Positions 35,901 through 45,189 of a DNA stretch of 64,000 nt are shown here, piece after piece. The position numbers and the translations under genes are program-made. The DNA comes from JTS-RE37 sp041743425 (GTDB lineage Bacteria > Bacteroidota > Bacteroidia > Flavobacteriales > Flavobacteriaceae): assembly GCA_041743425.1 (NCBI GenBank), contig JBGTMS010000202.1:18440-82439 (forward strand), written 5' to 3'. Each line of letters starts with the position of its first letter. Position 1 is the first letter of the stretch. The notes under the pieces were generated by a model that was not told the origin of the DNA, searched no databases, and saw nothing but the letters and a program-made list of their open reading frames with translations.

Positions 35901-36208
35901 TCACCTTTATTTAAGTACAAACGGTCGTTAACCATATTACCGCAAAAGAATACATCCTGCAATCCATCATTGTTTATATCGCCTATAGCTACTCCTGCAC
36001 CATTATATATTTGGCTATAGATAAAATGATTAAGTTTTTCTGATTCTTGAATGGCATTGTTAAAGTCAATTCCAGTTTTTTCCGGATCTAATAACTGCAA
36101 ATAGCCGGTTAAATCGCCAGAATATAGATCGCGTTGTTTATTGCAAGCTATCATTAAGACTGCAATAGCAAAATATGTGATTTTTAATTGGCTTTTTTTA
36201 AATATCAT
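32918..36208 (-). CDS. VCBS/FG-GAP repeat and ASPIC/UnbV domain lipoprotein (CRTAC1 type)
   Basis: 1096 residues from ATG 36208, which gives a compact lipoprotein signal (MIFKKSQLKITYFAIAVL, lipobox LMIAC). The frame opens ten codons earlier but those residues do not improve the signal. It carries many calcium-binding D-x-D/N-x-D-G-x-x-D blades (DINNDGLQDVFF, DMDNDGDLDMYQV, DLDNDGWKDILV and others) forming beta-propellers on both sides of an ASPIC/UnbV domain (about residues 520-600, FGYGARVKIHHDG and SVEPGVFFGLGND). Likely surface-exposed; its role in glycan capture is inference. Between the two GH144-type genes in PUL 1. Confidence 0.88.
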   Translation of the reverse strand: MIFKKSQLKITYFAIAVLMIACNKQRDLYSGDLTGYLQLLDPEKTGIDFNNAIQESEKLNHFIYSQIYNGAGVAIGDINNDGLQDVFFCGNMVNDRLYLNKGDFKFEDITKNSRIAKNSGWSWGVTKADVTADGYLDIYISRNGASLDLNDRINQLYINNKDLTFTESAMSYGLADAGFSSQAVFFDMDNDGDLDMYQVNQPPDPKLFSRYKIPRSQQKFHTDKLYKNENGKYSDVSKNAGIQNTLAQGLSISSADFNNDGWMDLYVSNDYDEPDFMYYNNGDGTFKNVIDEKFRHISKFSMGSDAGDINNDGFIDLMTLDMAAEDHYRSKTNMGSMSSENFDLLIKWGKHHQYMFNTLQINSGMGSFYDVGNMAGIAKTDWSWGALFVDLDNDGWKDILVTNGIKKDFRNNDFLTEAYQKLADGATDIFDLSRQAPSSPLSNYVFRNKGDLEFEKVTREWGFDAAGFSSGVAYGDLDNDGDLDIITNNMDAPAFVYENKATGNYLKINFKGSDKNTFGYGARVKIHHDGKTQIGENTVTRGYLSSVEPGVFFGLGNDTKVDKVEVIWADGKVTDFHDINANTTLIAKYSNSKRVEKKSEKTKTLLTQIKASELGITFVHKENEFDDFSREILLPHKLSQNGPFSAVADVNNDGLEDIFIGGASGQSGILYIQDENGLFTENSFQTWEQDKDSEDLGCLFLDVDGDNDMDLFVTSGGSEYDNGSPLLKDRLYLNNGKGEFEKDTNAVPEIYTSSQCIRASDIDSDGDIDIFIGTRLIGGKYLTPASSYILTNEKGKFTNSTSSTAPHLQNIGMVTDAVFTDIDKDGDDDLMVVGEWMQIILLENQNGVFTNSSQEWGLEDSRGLWWSITVSDMDKDGDDDYIVGNLGRNNKFKASEEHPFKIYANDFDNNGTNDIVLANFYKTNYVPVRGRECSSQQMPFISKKFKDYNSFASASLVDILPEQGLMNAVAYEVSNFESVILINNGKRLVRKPLAIQAQVSPIKSSIIEDFNNDGNKDILVVGNHYSTEVETIRYDSGIGTILLGDGKNNFEAIAPTKSGLYVPYDSRNVARVKGKDKNYILITNNNDNPTLFAYEK

Positions 36209-36238
36209 TTGATAGAAGGCCGTACACTTTATACTCAT

Positions 36239-36469
36239 TTATATTCTTTATTCTAATTTATCTTTTTAAAAATAGTGCTAGTGCGATTTCCCAACTTTCG
36301 GATTTCTTATAGAATAAAGTTTGTTTCTCATTTAATTGAGAACCATAATATCGGTTTTTAAAATGGCAAACCTATTCTGAACAGTTCCTAAGCTAAAGGA
36401 AGAGAATGAATTTATTAAAATCCTGATATTAATTCCAAAAATTAAACGATCGGTTAATTTACCTGAAAT
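36239..36469. other. AT-rich spacer in PUL 1
   Basis: 230 bp. On the minus strand TAGGTTTG (36367-36374) matches the -7 consensus and could drive the downstream genes with a leader of about 160 nt. The hairpin at 36439-36460 is listed separately. No gene seen. Confidence 0.4.
36434..36462 (-). terminator. Terminator-like palindrome after the second GH144-type gene
   Basis: 22-bp palindrome with one mismatch (36439-36460, centre CGATCG, arms AAATTAA/TTAATTT), with a T-run on the minus strand. It starts 10 bp after the gene's stop. It separates copy 2 from the VCBS gene. Confidence 0.5.
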
Positions 36470-37840
36470 TCAATTCGTGGGTGCAGTAAAACCCAGCTTT
36501 GCCAACCCGTTTTGCACATCCTTATTTTTCATAAATAAATTCCATAATAAGCCTGTACGATAATTTTCAATCATAACGGGGATAGGTCCCTGATCTATCG
36601 CCAGATATCTTGGCAAATGCCAATTTTCCTGAAGGCTAAAGGCATCGTAAGGCCCGTATTTGCCAACTATCGAGTCATGGTTTTTGTAGAGGTTCTTAAG
36701 CATTCTCATACTTTCTTCAGGCGAATATGGAAATGACGATAAGGCGGCAGTAGGAGAAATGACGCCAAGATCGTCACCTGGTCTATGACCGGAATATCCA
36801 TCAATGGAATAACTTGAGGTTAAGCCCCAAAGACTGTCGCCGTAGCCTTTGAAATTTTTAGGATTATCTATTGCGTATTTGTAATGAATTTTAGCCTGGT
36901 TTTGTGTTAGCTTCCAATAGTCGGCATATTGATCTGATAAGCCCTTTGGGTTCAAGCCTAAATATGAATAATGAGCCCAAAATAAGGGACCAACGAGGGC
37001 ATCATCATGTTCATAATAATTAAGCACCAGGTCTTCATCATAGAACTTTTCTTTAGATATAATTGCTCCGTTAAGGGCCCACCCTTTATGGTACACGGAT
37101 TCTTTTATCGGATATGTTGGAGATGAAGCAGCTAATACATACATTATTAAGCACTCGTTATAACCCCCAACAGGAAAATCCATCTCCCAAGCATAATTCG
37201 GAGACCAATGCCAGTACAAAACGTCTTCCCCGCCTTTAGTATACCAATTCCATTCTACCCCCTCCCACAGTTTTTGAATCCTATTGCATAACGCTATTTC
37301 CTGTTCATTTCCACCTTCAAAATATTGTTTAACCGCTAATAAGCCCTGAATCAAAAAGGCGGTCTCAACCAAATCTCCTCCATCATCTTTTTTGCTAAAG
37401 GGATAGACCTTTCCTGTTTCACCATTTATCCAATGTGGCCATGCACCATGAAACCGATCTGCTTTTTCAAGAAAATCTACAATTTTAATATACCTGTTTA
37501 GAGCATCTTCTCTTGAAATGAATTCTCTTTCAATACCAACTAAAATAGCCATAAGACCAAATCCGCTTCCGCCCGTCGTTACTGTGTTCTTTGGGGACGA
37601 AGGATAAATGTCGTCCATATGCAAACGCTCGCGTGCAAGTCCCGAATTTGGTTCTGCTCCTTCCCAAAAATAGTTTATGGTTTGCTTTTGAACTGAATCT
37701 AAAATTTCGTTATCAGTATAAGCTTTTTGAAAATGCGAATCATCATTATTTTGATTATCCTTTTTCGCTGTATTGCAGTTAAGAAAAAGCAATAGACACG
37801 ATACCAAAGCTAAATATGTCCTATTTTTTAATTGCGGCAT
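36470..37840 (-). CDS. Glycoamylase-like (PF10091) hydrolase, GH144 type, copy 2
   Basis: 456-residue lipoprotein with lipobox LLLFLNCNTA. It aligns end to end with copy 1: TINYFWEGAEPNSGLARERL, TTGGSGFGLMAILVGIERE, HGAWPHWINGETGKVYPF, GGDLVETAFLIQGLLAV, WHWSPNYAWEMD, FWAHYSYLGLNPK, HRPGDDLGVISPTAALSS and VMIENYRTGLLWNLFM. Same length and motifs, but its DNA is clearly more AT-rich than copy 1, so it is not a recent tandem duplicate. It is set off by terminators on both sides. Predicted to attack the same or a related glycan. Confidence 0.82.
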   Translation of the reverse strand: MPQLKNRTYLALVSCLLLFLNCNTAKKDNQNNDDSHFQKAYTDNEILDSVQKQTINYFWEGAEPNSGLARERLHMDDIYPSSPKNTVTTGGSGFGLMAILVGIEREFISREDALNRYIKIVDFLEKADRFHGAWPHWINGETGKVYPFSKKDDGGDLVETAFLIQGLLAVKQYFEGGNEQEIALCNRIQKLWEGVEWNWYTKGGEDVLYWHWSPNYAWEMDFPVGGYNECLIMYVLAASSPTYPIKESVYHKGWALNGAIISKEKFYDEDLVLNYYEHDDALVGPLFWAHYSYLGLNPKGLSDQYADYWKLTQNQAKIHYKYAIDNPKNFKGYGDSLWGLTSSYSIDGYSGHRPGDDLGVISPTAALSSFPYSPEESMRMLKNLYKNHDSIVGKYGPYDAFSLQENWHLPRYLAIDQGPIPVMIENYRTGLLWNLFMKNKDVQNGLAKLGFTAPTN

Positions 37841-37856
37841 ACTTTAAAATCAATTT

Positions 37857-37895
37857 GGAAAATTTAGCTGCACCCCGAAAGGAATGCAGCTAAAT
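37857..37895 (-). terminator. Rho-independent terminator of the susC-susD-LamG unit
   Basis: Perfect 11-bp arms ATTTAGCTGCA (37862-37872) and TGCAGCTAAAT (37885-37895), 12-nt loop, followed on the minus strand by TTTTCC. It lies about 85 bp after the LamG gene stop. Confidence 0.7.
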
Positions 37896-37980
37896 CAAAC
37901 TAACTACTAAAAATCACCTCTAAAAAAGTATTTGGACTCCAAAAACATTACGATTTCAATGCTGGAGTTTCTACTTTAAT

Positions 37981-40413
37981 CTATTGTTCCATAATGGTCT
38001 GAATCTCTTCCTGCGTCAGCGCTCTATCAAAAAAGTACAGTTCATCAAGATAACTGAGGTCAGACAAGTGACCCCATTCTGAAAACCTTGGAGCGCCTGA
38101 CATAATGGAAATCAGATCACAATCCGTCCAATCGAGCCCCGGAAATTCCCCGCTGCTTACCACTTCGCCATTTATATATACTGCTGCCTCTGCCGCGCCA
38201 ATACTTATCGCTACATGCGCCCATTCATCTAATGGCAAAGCGGCAGCTGCACCACCGTCAAACCAATTGTCGGTGCCGGTACCAATATTCAGTTTAAGCA
38301 CCTGATCTCCACCAACATCTTCCCTGAACAATCTGATGCCAGATAATCTGTTATTTTGAATATCGGGATAACCGGCATTAGCAAGGTCTTCAGGACTGAT
38401 TGCCAAAATACCTCCGCGATCCGGAGCATTGTTTAATTTAAACCACATGACAGCGCTAAATTCAGGGGTGGTTAATCCATTAGATGGAAAAGTTAAATAG
38501 GAGTCGGCAGCGCCTTCAAAAGAATCCGATCCTACTTTACCTTCACCTGAAAAACCTGTAGTTCCTACCACTGTTGCCGGAACATTGCTGGCTTTATCTA
38601 TGTTATCCCCATTGAATGGCATATAAAAAGTGGCGCCAAAGTAGGGCGGTGTAACTTCCCCGCCAAATACGGCAGCAACTTCTTCAGCTGACAACGCCTT
38701 ATTAAAGAAACGCAATTCGTCCAAATTACTAAGATCGGACAGATGACCCCATTCTGTAAACCTTGGAGCACCAGACATAATAGAAATCAAATCACAGCCT
38801 GTCCAGTCGAGCCCCGGAAATGTTCCGGTGCTAACCACAACGCCATTTATGTATACCGTGGCCTCGGTTGCGCCAATACTAATGGCGAGATGCGCCCATT
38901 CACCTGCAGGCAGTGCTGCGGCAGCGCCGCCGTCGAACCAATTATCACCGCCACTACCGATATTCAATTTAAGCACCTGTTCTCCGCCAACGTCTTCCCT
39001 GAACAACCGGATACCCGATGCCCTGTTGTTTTGAATATCAGGATAAGCGGCATTGGCTAGGTCTTCTGGACTGATTGCCAAAATGCCTCCGCGGTCCGGA
39101 TCATTATTCAGCCTGTACCACATACTGGCGCTGAACTCAGGGGTAGTTAATCCTTCCGCGGGATAGGTTACATAGGAATCGGTAGCCCCTGCATAGCTGC
39201 CTGATCCTTCATAGGAGTCGGCGACTATCTGTGGAGATCCAGCCTGTGTAGCAGGTATATTGCCAATGAGGTTAACAAATCCATTATCAAAAGGCATATA
39301 GAACGATTCGCCGGGATACTGGGGTGTGTACGGATTGGCCGAATTGATCATAGCCTGGATATCCGCCTGTGTCAGCGCTTTATTGAAGATACGGAGTTCA
39401 TCAATAGGGCTTTCTTCCGAGAGATGACCCCATTCTACAAACCTTGGGGCGCCGGAGGCAATAGACAGCAGGTCACAACCTGTCCAGTCGAGACCGGGAA
39501 ATCCTCCCTGACTAACAACCTGTCCGTTAATAAATACGGTTGCCTCTGTTGCGCCAATACTTATTGTAACATGGGCCCATTCACCTATAGGCAAAGCTGC
39601 AGCTGCACCACCGTCAAACCAATTATCCCCGCCGCTGCCTATATTCAATTTAAGCACCTGATCTCCGCCTACGTCCTCCCTGAACAATCTAAAACCACTC
39701 GATCTGTTATTCGGCGTTCCGGGATTTGCGGTATCTTCCGGGCTAATTGTCAATATCCCGGCCCTATCGGGGCTTGCAGTTGTATTTATCCAAAAGGTCG
39801 CGCTGAATTCCGAATTTAGAAGTCCATCTGTCGGCCTTGTCAGATAAGAGTCGACTGCACCTTTATATGCATTTGAACCAGCAAGGCCCGAACCTGCAAA
39901 ACCTGGTGATCCTACCTGATCTGCGAGATTACCGCCGACCAGATCTCTATAATCATCATCAAAGGGCATATACAAAATTTCCCCGTCGAAAGTTGGTGTA
40001 TATGGCGGTTCCTTGCTAAAATTAACCTCAGCAGATGTTGATTTACCATTAACATCCGTGGACGTTACCGTTAACGTGTGGTCTCCATTCGTTAACCCAT
40101 CATAAGTGTATGTTTCAGATATGTGACGAGGATTACTGAAGCCACTTAATTTGGTAATCTCAGAACCATCTATAGCAATTGAGATCTCACTTACCACATT
40201 ATCATCATCAACTTCGAGTTCTATGTCCAAGGAGGCAACCTCCTCAAAAACCTTGATGGAGGCCCCTTCTTCAGGAGAGATAATGGTTACTATCCCGGCA
40301 TCCAATTCATAATCTCCGAAGGGAGGGGTGTCCAAATTCTGACAGCCGGCCATTAACAATACGGCTACGGTTCAATAGGTAGCTCTTCTAAGTAATTGAA
40401 TTCGCTTTTTCAT
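37981..40413 (-). pseudogene. Triple-LamG surface lipoprotein (SusE position), interrupted by a stop in the signal peptide
   Basis: The natural start is ATG 40413, 25 bp after susD: MKKRIQLLRRATY, then TGA (codon 14, 40374-40372), then TVAVLLMAGCQNLD with a perfect lipobox. A TGG in place of TGA would restore a complete lipoprotein signal. Rescue from TTG 40359 or ATG 40353 would leave only three to five residues before the Cys, too short for export. The rest (about 790 residues) is intact: a beta-sandwich region (residues 25-120) and three near-identical LamG/ConA-like modules. Position after susD implies a glycan-binding role. Could be a real mutation, a sequencing error or recoding. Confidence 0.85.
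38000..39990 (-). repeat. Three tandem LamG-module repeats, about 675-bp period
   Basis: Equivalent points (start of the MPFD strand) occur near 39967, 39294 and 38618, so the unit is about 675 bp. Each unit has FREDVGG-x-QVLKLNIG, NWFDGGAAAALP, FPGLDWTxCDL and SGAPRFxEWGHLS with few differences. Modules 2 and 3 share DIQNNR and ILAISPEDLANA, absent in that form from module 1, so they look like the most recent duplication. Confidence 0.85.
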
Positions 40414-40437
40414 AACAAATATTATTTTTATCCGGTA

Positions 40438-41913
40438 TCAATAATTTGGATTTTGCACCAATACCCCATTCGATTGATCTATCGCCGTTTGAGGGATCGG
40501 ATACCATTCATTTCTGGCTTCAAAGCCTAAACCGCCTAACATGGCCGGAGCGTCGCCCCAACGAACCAGATCATAAAAACGCTCCCCTTCCATGGCCAAT
40601 TCTATTCTTCTTTCGTGCTTGATGGCGTCTAATGTTGCCGTTACATCCGCAAGCACGTTTGCACCATCTCTTGCCCTCGCCCTTACCTGGTTCAAATATC
40701 CTGTTGCAAGACCGGTATTTCCAGTTTGAATTGCGGCTTCAGCTGCCATTAGAAGAACATCGGCATACCGAAGTATTTTTATGTTTTCCCACAGATTAAA
40801 ATTCAGGCTAAATCTTGCCCTGTCAGCGGCTTCCGTATAGGCCTTTTTGTTCCAATACAATTGATCCAGCGGAGGAGATCCGGGCAGGATGCCACCGCCA
40901 TAACCACCATCATCTTCACCCGAAACCAGGATGGTATGGTCTTTTCTGGGGTCATCCGGTTCATAAGCATCGACTAAATTTTGAGTAGGCACGTTAAACC
41001 CCCAGCCGAGGTCCCATGTACCTGTGCCTCTAACTCCCTGTGATTGGTAATACGAATTACCAAATTGCTGGCCGGATGCTGTTACTAACTGTTGTACTTC
41101 AAAGATTGATTCAACAGTATTGTTACCGTCAATACCGAATAACACTTTGTAAGAAGGCTCTAATGAATAAACCCCTGAATTGATAACTTCCTCACTTTTG
41201 GCCAACGAGGCAGCATAATTTTCCTGATATAAGTAGAGTTTGGCCATTAAACCGTCAGCAAATCCTTTCGTAGCCCTTCCCACATGAATCGACGGCCAGG
41301 ATAAGGGCAAATTCGCACTTGCAAACTCCAAATCAGTTTCAATAAAAGCATCTACCTCTGCGACGCTGGATTTTGGATTATTCCCGTCGGTTACAGTTGT
41401 AATTTTTTCGTCAACTATAGGAACCTCCCCATAATCTCTTCGCAAGTCAAAATAAAGGAATGCCCTTATCATTCGCGCTTCCGCCATATTTATAATAGTG
41501 CCGGGATCCGTTAACCCGGAAACTTCTATGGCATCGATAAGATCGTTACAGGCATTAATTACCAGGTAATGATCATTCCAGTTCGCATTGTTAAAGTCAC
41601 TGGCAATGGTATAATTAAATTCATTGAAATCACTTCCGCCCTGCGCCTGATCGCCGGCCGAGCTCCCTTTTGAAGCATCATCCGAACGAATACTTTGGAA
41701 CCAATATCTCGTCCAGTCTGAAACTCCTGAATCTCTCAGTTGTCCGTACAATCCGAACGCATCGGCTTCAAAACCACCCGTTGAAAGGTCTCCAACCGTA
41801 GCAACTCCCAATGGCTTGGTGTCAAGGAGATCACTGGTACAAGAATTACCAGATGATAATATAAGAAGTACACCTAACCCATATTTAATAATGAAGAATG
41901 CCTCTTTTTTCAT
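40438..41913 (-). CDS. SusD/RagB family outer-membrane lipoprotein (PUL 1)
   Basis: Surface lid that captures glycan for the SusC channel. 491 residues: signal MKKEAFFIIKYGLGVLLIL with lipid Cys in SGNSCTSDLL, then the TPR-rich SusD fold: NDLIDAIEVSGLTD, AEARMIRAFLYFDLRRDYG (hallmark helix), PIVDEKITTVTDGN, and the C-terminal domain with ILRYADVLLMAAEA, AIKHERRIELAMEGERFYDLVRWGD and EWYPIPQTAIDQSNG. All hallmarks are present. 28 bp after susC. Confidence 0.95.
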   Translation of the reverse strand: MKKEAFFIIKYGLGVLLILSSGNSCTSDLLDTKPLGVATVGDLSTGGFEADAFGLYGQLRDSGVSDWTRYWFQSIRSDDASKGSSAGDQAQGGSDFNEFNYTIASDFNNANWNDHYLVINACNDLIDAIEVSGLTDPGTIINMAEARMIRAFLYFDLRRDYGEVPIVDEKITTVTDGNNPKSSVAEVDAFIETDLEFASANLPLSWPSIHVGRATKGFADGLMAKLYLYQENYAASLAKSEEVINSGVYSLEPSYKVLFGIDGNNTVESIFEVQQLVTASGQQFGNSYYQSQGVRGTGTWDLGWGFNVPTQNLVDAYEPDDPRKDHTILVSGEDDGGYGGGILPGSPPLDQLYWNKKAYTEAADRARFSLNFNLWENIKILRYADVLLMAAEAAIQTGNTGLATGYLNQVRARARDGANVLADVTATLDAIKHERRIELAMEGERFYDLVRWGDAPAMLGGLGFEARNEWYPIPQTAIDQSNGVLVQNPNY

Positions 41914-41941
41914 AGTACGATACTTTTATTCTTAAATGTTA

Positions 41942-44900
41942 TTAAAATGATACATTAAACCCTAAACTTGTTATTACAGGTAGGGGATATCCGCCGTTAT
42001 CAATACTAAATTCAATTGGAGTTCCGCCTGCTTCCGGAGTAAATCCGGAATTGTGTTTCCAGGTATATAAATTTTGTGCATTGAGATATAACTTCATACT
42101 TTTTATCTCAAAGCCCTTTATTGCCATTGGCGCAAAATTATAAGCCAATTGAACATTCCGGATTCTTACATAACTTCCATCTTCTATATTGTAGGTCGAA
42201 TTTAATTTATTATAGCCAGATGCTTCCGTTAACCTGGGCTCCCAGTTTGAAGTCCCCCCACCTATCCATCTGTTTGCTCTTGCAGTCCTGTAATTAAATT
42301 GGGCGAAAGTACTTCCATTACCCCAATTTCGCCATACCTCGTTTCCATAAACCCCTTGTACATCTATATCTAAAGAGATGTTTTTATAGGCAAGATTTGC
42401 ACTTGCGCCATAGGTAAAATCGGGGGTTGGATTTCCTATTACCGTTCTGTCATCTTCTGTTATTTCACCGTCACCATTCACATCTCTGTATTTAAAGTCA
42501 CCAGGGACATAAGTTCCTAAGGAACTAGCCGGGGAGGCAGCAATATCTAAATTCGATTGATAAAGCCCTTCGACTTCATACCCAAAAAATGATCCGATTG
42601 GAAAACCCTCACTGGTTCGGGTCGGTCCGGCAAAAAGTTCAAAACCAGGTTCAACCACAGAATTTACGGTATTATCTACAGTGGCTAAATTTCCGCTTAT
42701 TGAATATTGAAAATCCGATCCAACATTATCGTTCCAAGTGGTTGAAAATTCAAATCCCTTATTTTCGATTTCTCCGGCATTGGTATAAAATTGTTCACTT
42801 CCTCTGGCAACAAAAACCAATAAATCCTTAGTTAACTTATTATAATAAGCCGCTTCAAATCTTAATTTGCTATCAAAAGTTGCCAACTCAAAACCTGCTT
42901 CATAGGAAGTAATAGTTTCCCATTTTAAATCATCCGAATTTCTATAGGCTAAAACATAAGCTGGAATCACACCTTGAGGATTACCCAATATTGCGGACGC
43001 CCCTAGTTGATAATTAGGCAAATAAGGATAATTTACCGCATTATATTGATTGCCTAATTCTCCATAAGAACCCTTAAGTTTTAAATAATTTATTACACTA
43101 TTTTCCATAAATTTTTCCCTGCTTAATTCCCAGGCTGCCCCCACCGACCAAAAATTTTGAGCTCTCGTTTCTTTTGGTAATTCTGAAGAGGAATCCCTTC
43201 TAAAAGACCCGTTTAAAATATATTTTCCCTGAAAATTATATAAGACACGAAATAGACCTGAGGTAGTGGCCCTATCCCATTGTGTGGAATTTGAAATCCT
43301 TGTATCCTGATCGCCAAAAGGAAACACATTTAAATACCACCATCTTGGATCATTCGGAATAGGATCACCGCCTGCCAATTGTCTTACCGAACCATTAATG
43401 TTTTCTAAATATTCCTGAAACGAAGTATAGCCCAATAATGCTGTAATACTATGATCTCCAATCTCCTTGGCATAAGTTAATAAGTAGTCCTGTTGAAAGT
43501 CCTGTTTGGTATTATTATATTGTGAAACACTTGTCAATAGTTGTCCTGAAAAATTGGCAATTTCGTCGCTCTCGGCAACATATACAGGTGTTAGAGGTGA
43601 ATGTCCTCTTCCTTTTTCAATTCCATAATTACCTGAATAGGCAGTTCTAAAGGTAAAGTCTTTTAAAAATTTTAACTCGGCGAAAATATTGCCGACAAAA
43701 CGGTATGAGTCATCTACAGTAGGCGTTAACCTTTCGTTTACCACTAGCAATGGGTTTCCTACTTGCGCTCCACCAATGGCAATGGGCATTTGATTATACA
43801 CGCCATCGGCATTAAAGGGACTCACTACAGGTGTGGCAATAAGAGCACCGCCAAAATTATAAGGGCTATTGGGTGGCACGCCTGGTAAATCTGATTTTAC
43901 ACCATTTATGCCAATACCTACTTTAAGGTTTTTGGAAAGGTTGACTTCATTATTTACATTGAAAGTAATTTTTTGCAGTTCTTCATTTCGTATAACCCCT
44001 TCTTCCTTTAAATACCCCAAACCAATACTTAGTTTATTTTTTTCATTGCCGCTTTGAATACTTAAATTAGCAATTTGAACAATGGCTCCATCATTTTTTA
44101 CCTCGTCAATCCAATCGGTATTACCATTAAAAAGATTATAGGAGCCATACGGCTCTAATCCATCATTAACCAATCGTTCATCAAATAATGTTTTAAATAA
44201 ATCGGCATCTGCCAATTCAGGTTTTCCAGTTATATATTTGACACCAGTGGAGCTTGAAAAAGTGACATTTAACCTTCCTTCCTTTGCTTTCTTGGTTGTA
44301 ACAAGTATTACTCCATTTGCGCCCCTTACTCCGAATATTGCCAAAGAAGACGGGTCTTTTAATAATTCAATGGACTCTATGTCATTTGGATTGATATAAC
44401 TTATGTCCTGACTAAAAATTCCATCAACCACATATAATGGTTTGGTTTGATTTCTACTGACGGTACCCCTAATACGAATATCCGGTTCTTGTCCCGGTTG
44501 TCCTGAATTAACTACAGATAAACCTGCTACCTTTCCTTGTAAAGAAGCAACCGGGTTAGCATTGGGTTTGTCTGCAACTACATCGCCCTCAACCCTAACA
44601 ATTGAACCGGCAAGATCTCTTTTTTTTGCTGTACCATAACCCACTACAACCACCTCGTCGAGTGCCTGAGCATCCTCTGCCAGGCTGACATTAATCGTAG
44701 TTTGACCGTCAATAGGAATGTCCTGAGCCGTATAGCCGATGTAACTAACCGTCAGGACACCGTCTGAAGGAACTGCAGGAAGTGTAAAATTTCCGTCAAA
44801 ATCAGTTTGTGTCCCAGTAGTACTTCCCTGAACTACAACACTTGCTCCGGGCAGAGGTTCGCCATTGACATCAGTGACCAGGCCCGCAACGGTAATTTCC

Positions 44901-44968
44901 TGTTGTGCCCGGGCAGCAATCCCGATCAATAAAAAGCAGATTATTAAAAAAGTGTTCCGAATTCTCAT
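41942..44968 (-). CDS. SusC/RagA family TonB-dependent transporter (PUL 1)
   Basis: Outer-membrane barrel importing the oligosaccharides delivered by SusD. 1008 residues. Signal peptide MRIRNTFLIICFLLIGIAARA; CarboxypepD-like domain (about 25-105, GLVTDVNGEPLPGASVVVQG); TonB box region DEVVVVGYGTAKKRDLAG; plug domain with PLYVVDGIFSQDIS and LLKDPSSLAIFGVRGANGV; then the 22-strand barrel ending in LGFNVSF, with the C-terminal Phe. First gene of the transport unit; a 221-bp gap separates it from the regulator gene. Confidence 0.96.
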   Translation of the reverse strand: MRIRNTFLIICFLLIGIAARAQQEITVAGLVTDVNGEPLPGASVVVQGSTTGTQTDFDGNFTLPAVPSDGVLTVSYIGYTAQDIPIDGQTTINVSLAEDAQALDEVVVVGYGTAKKRDLAGSIVRVEGDVVADKPNANPVASLQGKVAGLSVVNSGQPGQEPDIRIRGTVSRNQTKPLYVVDGIFSQDISYINPNDIESIELLKDPSSLAIFGVRGANGVILVTTKKAKEGRLNVTFSSSTGVKYITGKPELADADLFKTLFDERLVNDGLEPYGSYNLFNGNTDWIDEVKNDGAIVQIANLSIQSGNEKNKLSIGLGYLKEEGVIRNEELQKITFNVNNEVNLSKNLKVGIGINGVKSDLPGVPPNSPYNFGGALIATPVVSPFNADGVYNQMPIAIGGAQVGNPLLVVNERLTPTVDDSYRFVGNIFAELKFLKDFTFRTAYSGNYGIEKGRGHSPLTPVYVAESDEIANFSGQLLTSVSQYNNTKQDFQQDYLLTYAKEIGDHSITALLGYTSFQEYLENINGSVRQLAGGDPIPNDPRWWYLNVFPFGDQDTRISNSTQWDRATTSGLFRVLYNFQGKYILNGSFRRDSSSELPKETRAQNFWSVGAAWELSREKFMENSVINYLKLKGSYGELGNQYNAVNYPYLPNYQLGASAILGNPQGVIPAYVLAYRNSDDLKWETITSYEAGFELATFDSKLRFEAAYYNKLTKDLLVFVARGSEQFYTNAGEIENKGFEFSTTWNDNVGSDFQYSISGNLATVDNTVNSVVEPGFELFAGPTRTSEGFPIGSFFGYEVEGLYQSNLDIAASPASSLGTYVPGDFKYRDVNGDGEITEDDRTVIGNPTPDFTYGASANLAYKNISLDIDVQGVYGNEVWRNWGNGSTFAQFNYRTARANRWIGGGTSNWEPRLTEASGYNKLNSTYNIEDGSYVRIRNVQLAYNFAPMAIKGFEIKSMKLYLNAQNLYTWKHNSGFTPEAGGTPIEFSIDNGGYPLPVITSLGFNVSF

Positions 44969-45189
44969 AATAGTGCAATGAAGGAGTTAGTTTTTTACTA
45001 AGTTACTAATTGCTGAGTTGTTAACGTGGGGTTATACTACATAAATTGTACATCAGGATATAAGGAGCTCGAAAATACCATGAGCGCTAGGCTTGCAGTA
45101 GTTTCATGAAAGTTGAAGTAAGACAAATTAGCATTCTGATGTAGTAATGATGTGGATATTTTAACAATTTATGCGCTCGGAAAAAGTGG
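44969..45189. other. Intergenic region between PUL 1 regulator and susC
   Basis: 221 bp. No full -7 consensus was found for susC, which would fit an activator-dependent promoter. No gene or clear hairpin was seen. Confidence 0.4.
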
